Shown: in pieces, positions 27,189-36,653 of the stretch
Layout of the letters: each line of letters starts with the position of its first letter
Position numbering within the stretch: the first letter of the stretch is position 1
Assembly (NCBI GenBank): GCA_002449665.1
Contig: DJXH01000008.1
Location: 1 to 64,000, forward strand
Direction of reading: 5' to 3'
Origin: Bacteroidales bacterium UBA7009
GTDB lineage: Bacteria > Bacteroidota > Bacteroidia > Bacteroidales > Paludibacteraceae
DNA: 64,000 nucleotides
The notes under the pieces: generated by a model
Told to the model about the DNA's origin: nothing
Database searches by the model: none
Seen by the model: the letters and a program-made list of their open reading frames with translations, nothing else
Program-made: the position numbers and the translations under genes

Positions 27189-27236
27189 TCGTTTTTTAGT
27201 GGTTGTTGATAAAATGTTTATGACTATAATTCTGTT

Positions 27237-28010
27237 TTATTGTTTGAAGAAATATGTGAACGTAATGGCGGCATCTGCTCCCCAAGTACCTTCCATATAT
27301 GCACTTGATTTGATTTCTGATGACAAATCGCTTGAAAGGAATTTGGCTTTTGTGCCGTTAGTGTCGGTCTTGGTAATGGGGTTGGTGGCAACTCTGCCGA
27401 TACCCGAATATCCGGTTTCAACACCGATTGCAAAGGGAAGGTCTGCTACAAAAACCTGCAAGCCGAGGAAAATGCCGGCACCGATAACAAAGTCGTTGTC
27501 TATAGTGATAGTTTTGTTGGTATTGCCTTTGAAACTGCCGTAGTTCTCGTTGTGGTTAAGATCGAAACCTACAGGTATCTGCGCACCGAGATAAACGTCT
27601 AAAATGTTGTTGGTGTTAAAGTGATAAGCCAGACCCGGTAAGAAACGGGTGTAATTGACCTCATCATTAGTCTTTACTACCAAACCGTCCTCTTTATATT
27701 TGACAGTGTTTTTGGTACCCTTACGTGCAAATTGGAAACCGATACGTCCTTCCCAGTTGTCTGTAAAGTAGTATTTTATGTTGATGGCAGGCAGAGCCCA
27801 GAAAGCGTTGCCACCTATTTTGGAGTTGAGATTTACAAGGTCCATTATCTGCGTTACGGAAGCACCGAAATACATACCGAAATCACCTTCTTGAGGGCGG
27901 TTGCCGGTGCGTGGTACTACGTTGGCGTGAGGCTCACCTGTGGATAACTGGGCAAACACATTGCCCGCAAAAAGCAGTGTAATAACTGCCAAAGAGAAAA
28001 GTTTTTTCAT
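27237..28010 (-). CDS. Outer-membrane beta-barrel protein
   Basis: A 257-residue protein with signal peptide MKKLFSLAVITLLFAGNVFA|Q and alternating barrel strands (GMYFGASVTQIM, AINIKYYFTDNWEGRIGFQF, LDVYLGAQIPVGFDL), ending in an aromatic residue near the C-terminus (ITFTYFFKQ) as in OmpA/OmpW-like small barrels of Bacteroidota. Substrate or partner unknown. Transcribed from a promoter at 28122-28152 with a leader of about 105 nt. Confidence 0.85.
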   Translation of the reverse strand: MKKLFSLAVITLLFAGNVFAQLSTGEPHANVVPRTGNRPQEGDFGMYFGASVTQIMDLVNLNSKIGGNAFWALPAINIKYYFTDNWEGRIGFQFARKGTKNTVKYKEDGLVVKTNDEVNYTRFLPGLAYHFNTNNILDVYLGAQIPVGFDLNHNENYGSFKGNTNKTITIDNDFVIGAGIFLGLQVFVADLPFAIGVETGYSGIGRVATNPITKTDTNGTKAKFLSSDLSSEIKSSAYMEGTWGADAAITFTYFFKQ

Positions 28011-28121
28011 AGAATGAAAAGGTTAAGTTAGTATTTGTGTTAATTAGTTGTGTAAGTCAGCGTTTTTCACCCATATAATCCTCTGCAATCGGTGCGTGCA
28101 TAACCTCTGTAATGCACCCCG

Positions 28122-28152
28122 CAAAGGTAGATATTATTTTGCATCTGCCAAA
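28122..28152 (-). promoter_or_regulatory. Promoter of the beta-barrel gene
   Basis: Minus strand TTTG (28152-28149), 19 bases, TACCTTTG (28129-28122), a perfect match. The transcript would start near 28115. Confidence 0.8.
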
Positions 28153-28229
28153 AAGATTGTTCAATTTTTATTGTTTTTTAATGCGATTCTCTGTAATAAA
28201 GAACTAAAAAAGCAACATTTGCGCAAATA

Positions 28230-28261
28230 TTTGCATAGTTTGCAAAATTGCCGTAACTTTG
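28230..28261 (+). promoter_or_regulatory. Promoter of dapB
   Basis: TTTG (28230-28233), 20 bases, TAACTTTG (28254-28261), perfect. The start codon is 14 bp further on, so the leader is only about 8 nt and lacks room for a Shine-Dalgarno site. Confidence 0.8.
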
Positions 28262-28275
28262 CACGCTCATAAGTT

Positions 28276-28989
28276 ATGCGCATTGCACTTGTAGGATATG
28301 GTCGTATGGGTAGGGAGACGGAAAAAACAGCCGTTGCCCGAGGACATATTATCTCCGCCGTCATAGATGCCGGGAATATGTCTGATGTACTGACTATTAA
28401 CCCTTCCAATATCGATGTTGCCATTGAGTTCTCCACTCCCTCAACGGCATACGGTAATGTCTCGAATATTCTTCGTCAGGGGGTTCCTGTTGTATGCGGT
28501 ACCACGGGCTGGGATGCCAAAGCGTTTGCCGACAGGTACGGTAAGTCGGTCATGTTGTCCTGCCAAGAAGCGGATGTGGCAGTGTCTCGTCCCGGGCTGA
28601 TAGTAAGCAGCAATTTCAGCATAGGTGTCAATCTCTTTTTTGCTCTTAATAAGCATCTTGCACGTCTGATGCAAGACAAAAACTACAAGCCTTCCATTAC
28701 GGAAACCCACCATATTCACAAACTTGACCGTCCGAGCGGCACTGCCAAAACGCTCGGTACCATTCTTCAGGCGCAAGGCTATGAGGGCGTACCGACAGAG
28801 AGCATAAGAGAAGGTGAAGTGGCAGGCATACATACGGTAGTGTGGGACAGCGGGGCTGACAAGTTGGTGCTGACCCACGAAGCCAAGTCTCGCACCGGTT
28901 TCGCTCTCGGTGCGGTTATGGCAGCAGAGTGGCTGCAAGGCAAGACCGGAGTACACACTATGGCGGAAGTGCTGGGGATAGAGGAGTGA
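28276..28989 (+). CDS. dapB: 4-hydroxy-tetrahydrodipicolinate reductase
   Basis: NAD(P)H-dependent step of the diaminopimelate/lysine pathway, supplying peptidoglycan cross-links. The 237 residues show the nucleotide-binding GYGRMG at residues 7-12, CGTTGWD near 74, and the active-site motif THHIHKLDRPSGTA with His145 and Lys149. Short, as in other Bacteroidales. Starts a plus-strand run with lepB and wbqC-like genes. Confidence 0.96.
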   Translation: MRIALVGYGRMGRETEKTAVARGHIISAVIDAGNMSDVLTINPSNIDVAIEFSTPSTAYGNVSNILRQGVPVVCGTTGWDAKAFADRYGKSVMLSCQEADVAVSRPGLIVSSNFSIGVNLFFALNKHLARLMQDKNYKPSITETHHIHKLDRPSGTAKTLGTILQAQGYEGVPTESIREGEVAGIHTVVWDSGADKLVLTHEAKSRTGFALGAVMAAEWLQGKTGVHTMAEVLGIEE

Positions 28990-29044
28990 GACGTTATAAG
29001 TTAGGAGTTAGTTATTAACGGAAAGATATAAAAATAAATCGATT

Positions 29045-30424
29045 ATGAGTTTTAGCGAAAGACTGCAAAAAATATCAACAAAAGATTGGGTAAAGTGCTG
29101 TATATGGAGCCTTATTTATGTCGTTTTCGTCTTTTGGGTAGCCTGGGGCGATTGGGTTTCGCTCGGTTGGCTTGCGCTGCTGCCGCTCATAGCAGATATG
29201 TTCACTACCAAGTTTATCCCTTGGTCGTGGTGGCGCAAATACAAGCCGCTTACCAAGGAAGAGATAGCGCAAGGCAAGACTAACCCCAAAGCCAATGCCG
29301 CACTCTATACTTTGTTCTCATGGATAGATGCAATACTCTTTGCGCTTATAGCGGTGTATTTTATCAACCTTTATCTTTTCCAAAACTACCAAATACCTTC
29401 TTCTTCGCTTGAGAAGAGTCTTCGTGTAGGCGATTTTCTCTTTGTGAGCAAGGCGAGTTATGGCGCACGTGTGCCTAACACCCCGCTTTCTATGCCGCTT
29501 GTGCAGCACACTTTCCCCGCTTGGCTTGGCGGAGGCAAGAGTTATATAGAAAAGCCGCAGTGGAAATACAAGCGTCTTGCCGGTTGGGATAAACCTGAAA
29601 AAGGCGACATAGTGGTGTTTAATTTCCCCGCCGGCGACACGGTGTGTCTTAAGGTGCAAAACCCTGACTACTACACTCTCTGCCACTACTACGGCAGGGA
29701 GATCGTCCGGCAGCGTAAGCGCGATTTCGGCGAGATAATAACGCGCCCCGTCGACAGGCGTGAGAACTATGTCAAACGCTGTGTGGGTGAGCCGGGGGAC
29801 ACGTTGCAGATAAAGGACAACGTGGTCTTTGTCAACGGCAAAAGTGAGCCTGCACGCGAGGGGCTGCAACTCAACTATATAGTCTATACTGACGGTCATC
29901 TGCTCGGCGGCGCGTATCTCGACAAGATTGGTGTGAGCAAGGACGACCGCCATCAGTTGCAACCCGGTATATACCACTTCCCCCTTACCAAAGCGATGGT
30001 AAAGGAGTTGGAGAAGAACACGCATATCACCAAGATAGAAACGGAACGCCAAGAGCAAGGCGGAGCCGTCTATCCGCTTGGTCATAACGACTGGACGAGA
30101 GACAACTATGGTCCCATCTATATCCCCCGTAAAGGAGATAAAATCCTCATAACGGAGGATAACTATTGGATTTACAAACGTATAGGTGATGCCTATGAGC
30201 ATAAACCTATGCGTATAGGAGAGGTATATGAGTTTGAGATGGACTACTATTGGATGATGGGCGACAATCGCCACAACAGTGCCGACTCGCGCTATTGGGG
30301 TTTTGTGCCGGAAGACCATATAGTGGGCAGACCTGTCTTTGTCTGGCTGTCTGTGGAGAAAGACCGCAGTTGGTTTAGGGGACATATACGTTGGAGCCGC
30401 ATAGGTATGGCGGCTGAAGATTAA
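29045..30424 (+). CDS. lepB: Signal peptidase I
   Basis: Inner-membrane serine protease that removes signal peptides from exported proteins, including the Sec step of T9SS cargo. The 459 residues include N-terminal hydrophobic segments (about 17-50 and 93-112), the catalytic Ser121 in IPSSSLEKSL and Lys244 in NYVKRCVGEPGDTLQI, and the late GDNRHNSADSRYWGFVP motif. There is a long insert between about residues 255 and 385, usual for Bacteroidota LepB. Fifty-five bp after dapB. Confidence 0.95.
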   Translation: MSFSERLQKISTKDWVKCCIWSLIYVVFVFWVAWGDWVSLGWLALLPLIADMFTTKFIPWSWWRKYKPLTKEEIAQGKTNPKANAALYTLFSWIDAILFALIAVYFINLYLFQNYQIPSSSLEKSLRVGDFLFVSKASYGARVPNTPLSMPLVQHTFPAWLGGGKSYIEKPQWKYKRLAGWDKPEKGDIVVFNFPAGDTVCLKVQNPDYYTLCHYYGREIVRQRKRDFGEIITRPVDRRENYVKRCVGEPGDTLQIKDNVVFVNGKSEPAREGLQLNYIVYTDGHLLGGAYLDKIGVSKDDRHQLQPGIYHFPLTKAMVKELEKNTHITKIETERQEQGGAVYPLGHNDWTRDNYGPIYIPRKGDKILITEDNYWIYKRIGDAYEHKPMRIGEVYEFEMDYYWMMGDNRHNSADSRYWGFVPEDHIVGRPVFVWLSVEKDRSWFRGHIRWSRIGMAAED

Positions 30425-30441
30425 TAAACGCTTGTTGAGAG

Positions 30442-30975
30442 ATGCTCCTGCCTACCGCATATCTGCCGCCGCTCTCCTACTGCCGAGCCTGTCTTACGGC
30501 AGACGGCATAGAGATAGAGCAGATGGAGAGTTTTGAAAAGCAGACTTTTCGCAACCGTTGTACTATACGCGATGTTAAGGGGCAGACACTTACGCTCACC
30601 GTACCTGTAAAGAAAACGGAGCACAAGCAGTTTACACGCGATGTGGAGATCAGTTATCAATCGCGCTGGCAACACCAACATTGGATAACCCTCCGCTCGG
30701 CTTACGAACATACGCCGTATTTTGATTATTATGCCGACTATTTGCAGCCTTTTTATCAAAAGCAGATACGGTGGCTCATTGACCTGAATGACGGCTTGAC
30801 ATATACTCTGTTGCAGTTGCTGCGTAACCTGCCGCCGTCTTTAGGCGAGAGCAAACGGCAGTTCTGTTATACAGAAGACTGGCAGAATATGACTTGGACC
30901 GACCGACACCCATGGCAGAGGGAAACAAGTGTTGTAGATACGCTTTTTGAACTCGGTCCCCAAACATTGATTTAG
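30442..30975 (+). CDS. WbqC-like family protein
   Basis: A 177-residue protein matching the WbqC-like family: LLPTAYLPPLSYC at the start, TVPVKKTEHKQFTRDVEISY near residue 52, and WQHQHWITLRSAYEHTPYFDYYAD near 77. Members occur in surface-polysaccharide loci but no reaction is established. In Bacteroidota the gene often follows lepB, as here (18 bp). Cytosolic; no membrane segment. Confidence 0.85.
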   Translation: MLLPTAYLPPLSYCRACLTADGIEIEQMESFEKQTFRNRCTIRDVKGQTLTLTVPVKKTEHKQFTRDVEISYQSRWQHQHWITLRSAYEHTPYFDYYADYLQPFYQKQIRWLIDLNDGLTYTLLQLLRNLPPSLGESKRQFCYTEDWQNMTWTDRHPWQRETSVVDTLFELGPQTLI

Positions 30976-31006
30976 CGACTTTTTTAAGGCTTTACGCCTA
31001 CTATAT

Positions 31007-32089
31007 ATGAATATAGATTGGAAAGAACTCGGGTTTCACTATACCGAAACTGATACCATTGTGCGCTGCTCCTTTAGCGGCGAATGGAAAAACGGGGAAC
31101 TGATAGGAGAGTGGGGCGAACCCTATATCACTACAGATAAATATATTAGCCTCCACGTTAGTGCCACCTGCCTGCAATACGGACAGGAGGCTTTTGAGGG
31201 ACTTAAAGTGTTTCGTGGAGCCGATGGCAAGGTGCGTGTCTTCCGTTGGCAGGAGAACGCCAAACGTATGCAACGCTCCGCCTTGGCTCTGAAGATGGCA
31301 GCCCCTACGGAGGAAATTTTCGGTAAGGCTGTGCGTATGGCTGTCAAAAGCAACCTCGCCTATCTGCCTCCGTATGAGACGGGTGCGACGCTCTATCTTC
31401 GTCCGTTGCTCATAGGTACAACACCTCGGTTGGGAGTGGGTCCGGGGCGGGATTTTGAGTTTATCATCATCCCCTCGCCCATTGGTCCGTACTACAAAGG
31501 CGGCTTTCATACCACCACTTTTATCGTCAATAGAACTGTTGATCGCGCGGCACCGCTCGGGACGGGGCAATATAAAGTGGGAGGCAACTACGCCGCTTCC
31601 TTCCGAGCCACCGAAGCCGCTCACCTGCAAGGCTACGACTGCCTTTTTACCGACAGCAAGACCCACCGCTATATAGACGAATGCAGTGCTGCCAATTTTA
31701 TCGGGATAAAAGAGTCGAAAGAAGAAAGTCGAAGGTCGAAAGCCGAAAGTCAAGAGCCGTTGATAGAGTACCTCACACCGCGCTCAACCGCTATCCTGCC
31801 GTCTATCACCAACGATAGCCTTATCACTCTTGCCCGCGAACTCGGGTGGCGTGTAAGCAGGCGCAGAATACGTATTGACGAACTTGACAACATAGACGAA
31901 GCAGCCGCTTGCGGCACAGCATGTGTCATCTCGCCTATAGACAGAGTGATTGACCCCGACAAAGGCAAAGTGTATAACTTCGGCTCCGAACCCGGGGAGA
32001 GACTTACGTGCCTGTACCACATGCTGCAAGATATACAGTACGGCAGAGCCGAAGACAAGCACGGCTGGTGCGAGATAATAGATTGTTAA
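31007..32089 (+). CDS. ilvE: Branched-chain amino-acid aminotransferase
   Basis: PLP enzyme that transfers the amino group between glutamate and leucine, isoleucine or valine. The 360 residues show LQYGQEAFEGLKVFR near 56, the PLP lysine Lys190 in GQYKVGGNYAAS, and DECSAANFIGIK near 225. Directly after that motif there is an extra hydrophilic stretch (about residues 235-252, rich in E, S, K, R) encoded by imperfect GTCGAAA repeats, not found in typical IlvE. The following IEYLTPRSTAILPSITN resumes the family sequence. The fold should be tolerant as this is a loop. Confidence 0.95.
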   Translation: MNIDWKELGFHYTETDTIVRCSFSGEWKNGELIGEWGEPYITTDKYISLHVSATCLQYGQEAFEGLKVFRGADGKVRVFRWQENAKRMQRSALALKMAAPTEEIFGKAVRMAVKSNLAYLPPYETGATLYLRPLLIGTTPRLGVGPGRDFEFIIIPSPIGPYYKGGFHTTTFIVNRTVDRAAPLGTGQYKVGGNYAASFRATEAAHLQGYDCLFTDSKTHRYIDECSAANFIGIKESKEESRRSKAESQEPLIEYLTPRSTAILPSITNDSLITLARELGWRVSRRRIRIDELDNIDEAAACGTACVISPIDRVIDPDKGKVYNFGSEPGERLTCLYHMLQDIQYGRAEDKHGWCEIIDC

Positions 32090-32126
32090 CAAATACTAAT
32101 TATTCACCAATAAAAACTACAAGAGT

Positions 32127-33701
32127 ATGTTCAAAAATCACCCAAAAGGATTGATTCCTGCCGCTCTTGCCAATATGGGCGAGCGTTTCGGTTATTACAT
32201 TATGAACGCAGTTCTCCTGCTGTTCCTCGTCAGTAAGTTCGGTCTGCCCGATGGCGTAGCCGGTATCATTTACTCGGTGTTCTATTTCGGTATTTACGTA
32301 CTCAGTCTTGTAGGCGGTATCATAGCCGACCGTACTCAAAACTACAACAAGACCATCCAGTGGGGCTTGATTATTATGTCGATAGGTTATGTATGCCTCG
32401 CCCTGCCGCTTTTCTCAAGCGACCTTAACGGCGGCAGCGAATGGTGGAGCATACTGGTCTTCACTTGCGTTGCCCTCTTTATGATTGCCTTTGGTAATGG
32501 TCTTTTCAAAGGCAACCTGCAGGCCATTGTAGGTAAGATGTATGACGAACTTGAGGCAGAAGAAGCCAAGAAAGGTCCGGAAGCACTCAAGATTGCGCAA
32601 GACAAACGCGACTCCGGCTTCCAGATTTTCTATGTCTTTATTAACATCGGCGGACTGATAGCACCCTTTGTTGCTCCTCTGCTCCGTCAGTGGTGGCTCG
32701 GCAAGCACAACTTTATCTACAACTCCGATATGGCTTCTCTCGCACACCAGTATCTGCGCGACGGACAAGTAACTCAGAAATTCACGGAAACAATGCAGGC
32801 TGCCGTTCAGAGCGGATATAACTTCATAGACAACGTTACTTTCTGCCAAGACTATATCACCGTCTTCAACACCGGTATTCACTACTCGTTCATAGCCTCT
32901 GTTGCCGCTATGCTTATCTCTTTCTGCGTTTTCCTCGCTACCAAGCACATGTACCCGCAGCCTGCAAAGAAAGAAGCGGCACAGGTGGTAGAATATACAG
33001 CCGAAGAGAAACGCGCTATGGCTACCGAAATCAAGCAGCGTATGTATGCCCTCTTTGCAGTACTCGGCGTGGCTATCTTCTTCTGGCTCTCTTTCCACCA
33101 GAACGGTCAGTCGCTCTCCGTCTTTGCTCGCGACTTTATTGAAACGGACAAGATTGCCCCGGAGATTTGGCAGGCTCTTAACCCCTTCTTTGTTATCATT
33201 CTTACCCCTGTGGTAATGTGGCTGTTCAGTATGCTTGCCAAGAAAGGCAAAGCCATCTCCACTCCGCGTAAGATTGCTCTTGGTATGTTCATCGCCGGTT
33301 GCGCTTACCTCTTCCTAATGATTATATCTATGGTCAATAACTATCCTTCGGGTGATGTCTTCCGCACTATGAGTGCCGACGAGCGTTTGGCAGCAGGTCT
33401 TGCCAAGTCCGGTCCGTGGGTACTGATTGTTACTTATTTCTTCCTTACCGTGGCAGAACTCTTCATCTCTCCGCTCGGACTGTCGTTTGTAAGTAAAGTG
33501 GCACCGCGCCATTTGGTAGGTTTGTGCCAAGGTCTGTGGCTGGGTGCAACGGCAATAGGCAACCTCTTTATCTTCGTTGGTCCTATTATGTTTAACGCTT
33601 GGCCTATACAGTACTGCTGGGCTGTCTTCTTCGGAATATGCCTTGTAAGTATGGGCGTTATGCTCGGTATGGTAAAATGGCTTGAAAAAGTAGCATGCTA
33701 A
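32127..33701 (+). CDS. Peptide transporter of the POT/PTR2 family
   Basis: Proton-coupled di/tripeptide symporter of the inner membrane. The 524 residues hold about 12-14 helices with the N-terminal POT motif MGERFGYYIMNAVLLLFL (ExxER variant), GGIIADR and the long cytoplasmic loop near residue 130-160 usual in Bacteroidota members. The family also includes nitrate and other substrates, but bacterial members mostly take peptides. Thirty-seven bp after ilvE and 1 bp before the next gene. Confidence 0.9.
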   Translation: MFKNHPKGLIPAALANMGERFGYYIMNAVLLLFLVSKFGLPDGVAGIIYSVFYFGIYVLSLVGGIIADRTQNYNKTIQWGLIIMSIGYVCLALPLFSSDLNGGSEWWSILVFTCVALFMIAFGNGLFKGNLQAIVGKMYDELEAEEAKKGPEALKIAQDKRDSGFQIFYVFINIGGLIAPFVAPLLRQWWLGKHNFIYNSDMASLAHQYLRDGQVTQKFTETMQAAVQSGYNFIDNVTFCQDYITVFNTGIHYSFIASVAAMLISFCVFLATKHMYPQPAKKEAAQVVEYTAEEKRAMATEIKQRMYALFAVLGVAIFFWLSFHQNGQSLSVFARDFIETDKIAPEIWQALNPFFVIILTPVVMWLFSMLAKKGKAISTPRKIALGMFIAGCAYLFLMIISMVNNYPSGDVFRTMSADERLAAGLAKSGPWVLIVTYFFLTVAELFISPLGLSFVSKVAPRHLVGLCQGLWLGATAIGNLFIFVGPIMFNAWPIQYCWAVFFGICLVSMGVMLGMVKWLEKVAC

Positions 33702-33702
33702 A

Positions 33703-34467
33703 ATGAAAGATATATTCGAGAAAATGAGCGTGTACCTTGAGTCTCTTGAGCGGCGTATTGCCGTTCAGGAGACCCTTGTGCAGCAACTTACAGCCGACAA
33801 AGCCACACTTTCAGCGCGCCTCGCTGCGGCTGAAACACGCCTTGCCGCCGCCGAATCACAACTTGTAGGCAGCCACACCTCTATGCAGGAACTGCGCTTG
33901 AGGCTTGATGAAATAGCCTCTACTGCTGCGGCTCCGCAACCTGCCACTACTGCTGACACGGACGAACCCGAAGTGGAGATAGAACTTATTGTTGACGACA
34001 GCACGGATGAGATTGAAACAGAGGCTGATACTGTCGCTGCGGCTGAAACGGATAACATAGAGGAAACGAAAGAGGAACAAAAAACTGAGACTGAAGACAA
34101 AAGGGAAGAAGAAATAAAAGGCGAGCCGAAGGCTGAGCCGAAAACTGAAATAAAGGATGAACCAAAGGCTGAGATAAAAGAAGAGCCGAAGGCTGAAGAT
34201 AAATCAACGCGTTTTGTTCAGACATCTCTCTTCGGTTCGCCCGTTCAAGACATACGCAAGGCCATCTCCCTTGGCGACCGCTTCCTCTTCCAGCGCGAAC
34301 TCTTTGGCGGCAAAGGAGAACTGATGCAGCAGACCCTTGACCGCATCAACTCGCTCTCCACCTTCTCCGAGGCGGAAAAATACATCCACGACACCTTCTC
34401 TTGGGATAGAGAGTTGCCGTCATACGAATTGTTTATGAACGTGTTGCGCCGTCGCTTCGGCGATTAA
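33703..34467 (+). CDS. Conserved Bacteroidales protein, coiled coil plus C-terminal domain
   Basis: A 254-residue protein of unknown function in three parts. Residues 1-75 form a leucine-zipper-like coiled coil (QQLTADKATLSARLAAAETRL). Residues 90-170 are very acidic with a degenerate KxEPKAE repeat (EPKAEPKTEIKDEPKAEIKE). Residues 175-254 form a compact domain (IRKAISLGDRFLFQRELFGG, YIHDTFSWDRELPSYELF) that I recognise as recurring in Bacteroidales hypothetical proteins. No signal peptide. Starts 1 bp after the transporter stop and lies 13 bp before rsmI, so it is in the same operon. Confidence 0.8.
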   Translation: MKDIFEKMSVYLESLERRIAVQETLVQQLTADKATLSARLAAAETRLAAAESQLVGSHTSMQELRLRLDEIASTAAAPQPATTADTDEPEVEIELIVDDSTDEIETEADTVAAAETDNIEETKEEQKTETEDKREEEIKGEPKAEPKTEIKDEPKAEIKEEPKAEDKSTRFVQTSLFGSPVQDIRKAISLGDRFLFQRELFGGKGELMQQTLDRINSLSTFSEAEKYIHDTFSWDRELPSYELFMNVLRRRFGD

Positions 34468-34480
34468 ACTTAAACGCGAT

Positions 34481-35164
34481 ATGCTGTACGTAGTGCCTAC
34501 ACCGGTCGGGAACCTCGAAGATATTACTCTTCGGGCTTTGCGTGTACTCCGTGAGGTGGAACTTGTCCTCGCCGAAGATACGCGTACTACCTCCGTGCTG
34601 CTCAAGCACTATGATATACATACTCCGCTGCGCTCACACCATAAGTTTAACGAACACGCCACCTCCGCTTCGCTCGCCGAGCAGATTGCGGCAGGCAAGG
34701 AGGTGGCACTCGTGTCCGATGCCGGTACCCCCGGTATCAGCGACCCCGGGTTTATGCTTGTTCGTGCCTGTGTGGAAAAAGGCGTGGAGGTGCAGTGCCT
34801 CCCCGGTGCCACTGCTTTTGTTCCGGCACTCGTGGACAGCGGTCTGCCATGCGACCGTTTCTATTTTGAAGGTTTCCTCCCGCAGAAAAAAGGCAGACAG
34901 ACACGCTTGCAACTGCTCGCAAAAGCAGAACACACGGTCATTATATACGAATCGCCTTTCCGCCTGCAAAAGACCTTACAGCAACTTGCAGACACTATAG
35001 GCAAAGACAGGCGCGCTTCCGTCTCGCGAGAGATAAGCAAACTGCACGAACAGACCGTGCGCGGGACGTTGCAGCAACTCGCTGACTATTTCGGCGAGAA
35101 CCCGCCAAAAGGAGAAATAGTGATAATAGTAGAAGGACAAAATGGAAAACAAGAGCAAGAATAA
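34481..35164 (+). CDS. rsmI: 16S rRNA 2'-O-ribose C1402 methyltransferase
   Basis: Methylates the ribose of C1402 in the decoding centre of 16S rRNA. The 227-residue protein has the RsmI signature LYVVPTPVGNLEDITLRALRVL at its start, LAEDTRTTSVLLKHY near residue 30, VSDAGTPGISDPG near 79 and KGEIVIIVEG at the end. Overlaps the next gene by 23 bp. Confidence 0.96.
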   Translation: MLYVVPTPVGNLEDITLRALRVLREVELVLAEDTRTTSVLLKHYDIHTPLRSHHKFNEHATSASLAEQIAAGKEVALVSDAGTPGISDPGFMLVRACVEKGVEVQCLPGATAFVPALVDSGLPCDRFYFEGFLPQKKGRQTRLQLLAKAEHTVIIYESPFRLQKTLQQLADTIGKDRRASVSREISKLHEQTVRGTLQQLADYFGENPPKGEIVIIVEGQNGKQEQE

Positions 35165-36650
35165 CGGCAGTATGCTTTCGCTCGCCAAAGAGACAGCTAT
35201 CTATGGGCTGTCGTCTATTATCGGCAAGTTTCTCAACTGGCTGCTTGTACCGCTCTATACCTATGTGCTTGCCGAACAGGCAGATTATGGTATAGTGACT
35301 AACCTCTATGCTTGGACTGCTCTGCTGCTCGTCATACTCACCTATGGTATGGAGACCGGCTTCTTCCGCTTTGCCAACAAGGACGGTGAGTCGGTGGCGA
35401 CAGTATATTCCACGGCTCTTACCTCACTTTTCGTTACTTCTTTTCTCTTCGCCCTGCTGGCCGTTCTATTGCGCTACCCCATTGCTTCCGCCATGGGCTA
35501 TTCGGGGCATGAGGAGTTTATAGCTCTGCTCGCTGTCGTTGTGGCTATGGATGCCTTTGCATCTCTTCCTTTTGCCTATCTTCGGCATAAAAAGAAAGCA
35601 ATACGTTTCGCGGCTTTGAAGTTGCTGTTTGTCTTCCTTAATATACTGCTTAATATATTCTTCCTTGTCGTTTGTCCGCGCTTGCAAGACTATGCGTTCA
35701 TATCCTCTTGGTATGACCCCGCCTATGGTGTAGGCTATGTGTTTGTGGCAAACATTATTGCTACGGGTATTCAGACCCTGTGCCTGCTGCCGGATATACT
35801 GGCAGAGAAATACAATTTCTCTTTTCCTCTGCTTCGGAGCATGCTCCGCTACTCGCTGCCGCTGCTTATTCTCGGCGTATGTGGCATAATGAATCAGACC
35901 CTCGACCGTATTCTTTTCCCTTTTTTCTATACAGGCAGCGATGCACAGACCCAACTCGGTATATATGGTGCCTGCTTCAAGGTCGCTATGGTGATGATGA
36001 TGTTCACGCAGGCTTTCCGCTATGCCTACGAGCCTTTTGTTTTCAGCAAACATAAAGACCGTCAGTCGGTGGAAGCATACGCCGATGCGATGAAATACTA
36101 TATTATCTTCTCCTACCTTATCCTTCTGCTGATGGTAGTCTATCTCGACCTCTTGAAGTTTATCATCGCACCCGGGTATTGGGAGGGGCTGGTTATCGTT
36201 CCCATAGTGCTTTGGACATATATCTTCCAAGGTGTCTATTTCAACCTCTCTTTTTGGTATAAACTGACCGATCAGACACGCTATGGTGCCTATTTCTCTT
36301 TGCTCGGAGTGGTTATTACTTTTGCTCTGCAGGCGTGGCTCGTACCTTACTTCGGCTATATAGCCTCCGCTTTCAGTTCCACAATATGTTTCTTCCTGCT
36401 TATGCTGTTGTCTTACTTTATCGGTCAGCGGCATTTGAGCGTACCATACGACCTGAAGCGTATAGGACTATATACTCTTGTCGTTGTCGCTATGCTCGCG
36501 GCATACTATGTTATACGAACCCTTACCGGCAGTGCCGCTGTCTCTATGACGGCAGGTACAGTGCTGATTATCATATATCTTGCTTTGTTGCTAAAACTTG
36601 ATTTTCCCCTCTCCGCCCTCCCCGTAGTCGGGAAATACTTTAATCATTAG
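35142..36650 (+). CDS. Polysaccharide flippase (Wzx/MOP family), first copy
   Basis: A 502-residue membrane protein with about fourteen hydrophobic helices, of the oligosaccharide flippase branch of the MOP exporters. The N-terminus LAKETAIYGLSSIIGKFLNWLLVPLYTYVLA is typical of Bacteroidota members. It should move lipid-linked sugar repeats across the inner membrane. Which polysaccharide is unknown; a role in the A-type LPS that anchors T9SS cargo (as PorS in Porphyromonas) is possible but not shown. A second, only distantly similar flippase lies at 39603. Confidence 0.9.
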   Translation: MENKSKNNGSMLSLAKETAIYGLSSIIGKFLNWLLVPLYTYVLAEQADYGIVTNLYAWTALLLVILTYGMETGFFRFANKDGESVATVYSTALTSLFVTSFLFALLAVLLRYPIASAMGYSGHEEFIALLAVVVAMDAFASLPFAYLRHKKKAIRFAALKLLFVFLNILLNIFFLVVCPRLQDYAFISSWYDPAYGVGYVFVANIIATGIQTLCLLPDILAEKYNFSFPLLRSMLRYSLPLLILGVCGIMNQTLDRILFPFFYTGSDAQTQLGIYGACFKVAMVMMMFTQAFRYAYEPFVFSKHKDRQSVEAYADAMKYYIIFSYLILLLMVVYLDLLKFIIAPGYWEGLVIVPIVLWTYIFQGVYFNLSFWYKLTDQTRYGAYFSLLGVVITFALQAWLVPYFGYIASAFSSTICFFLLMLLSYFIGQRHLSVPYDLKRIGLYTLVVVAMLAAYYVIRTLTGSAAVSMTAGTVLIIIYLALLLKLDFPLSALPVVGKYFNH

Positions 36651-36653
36651 CCT

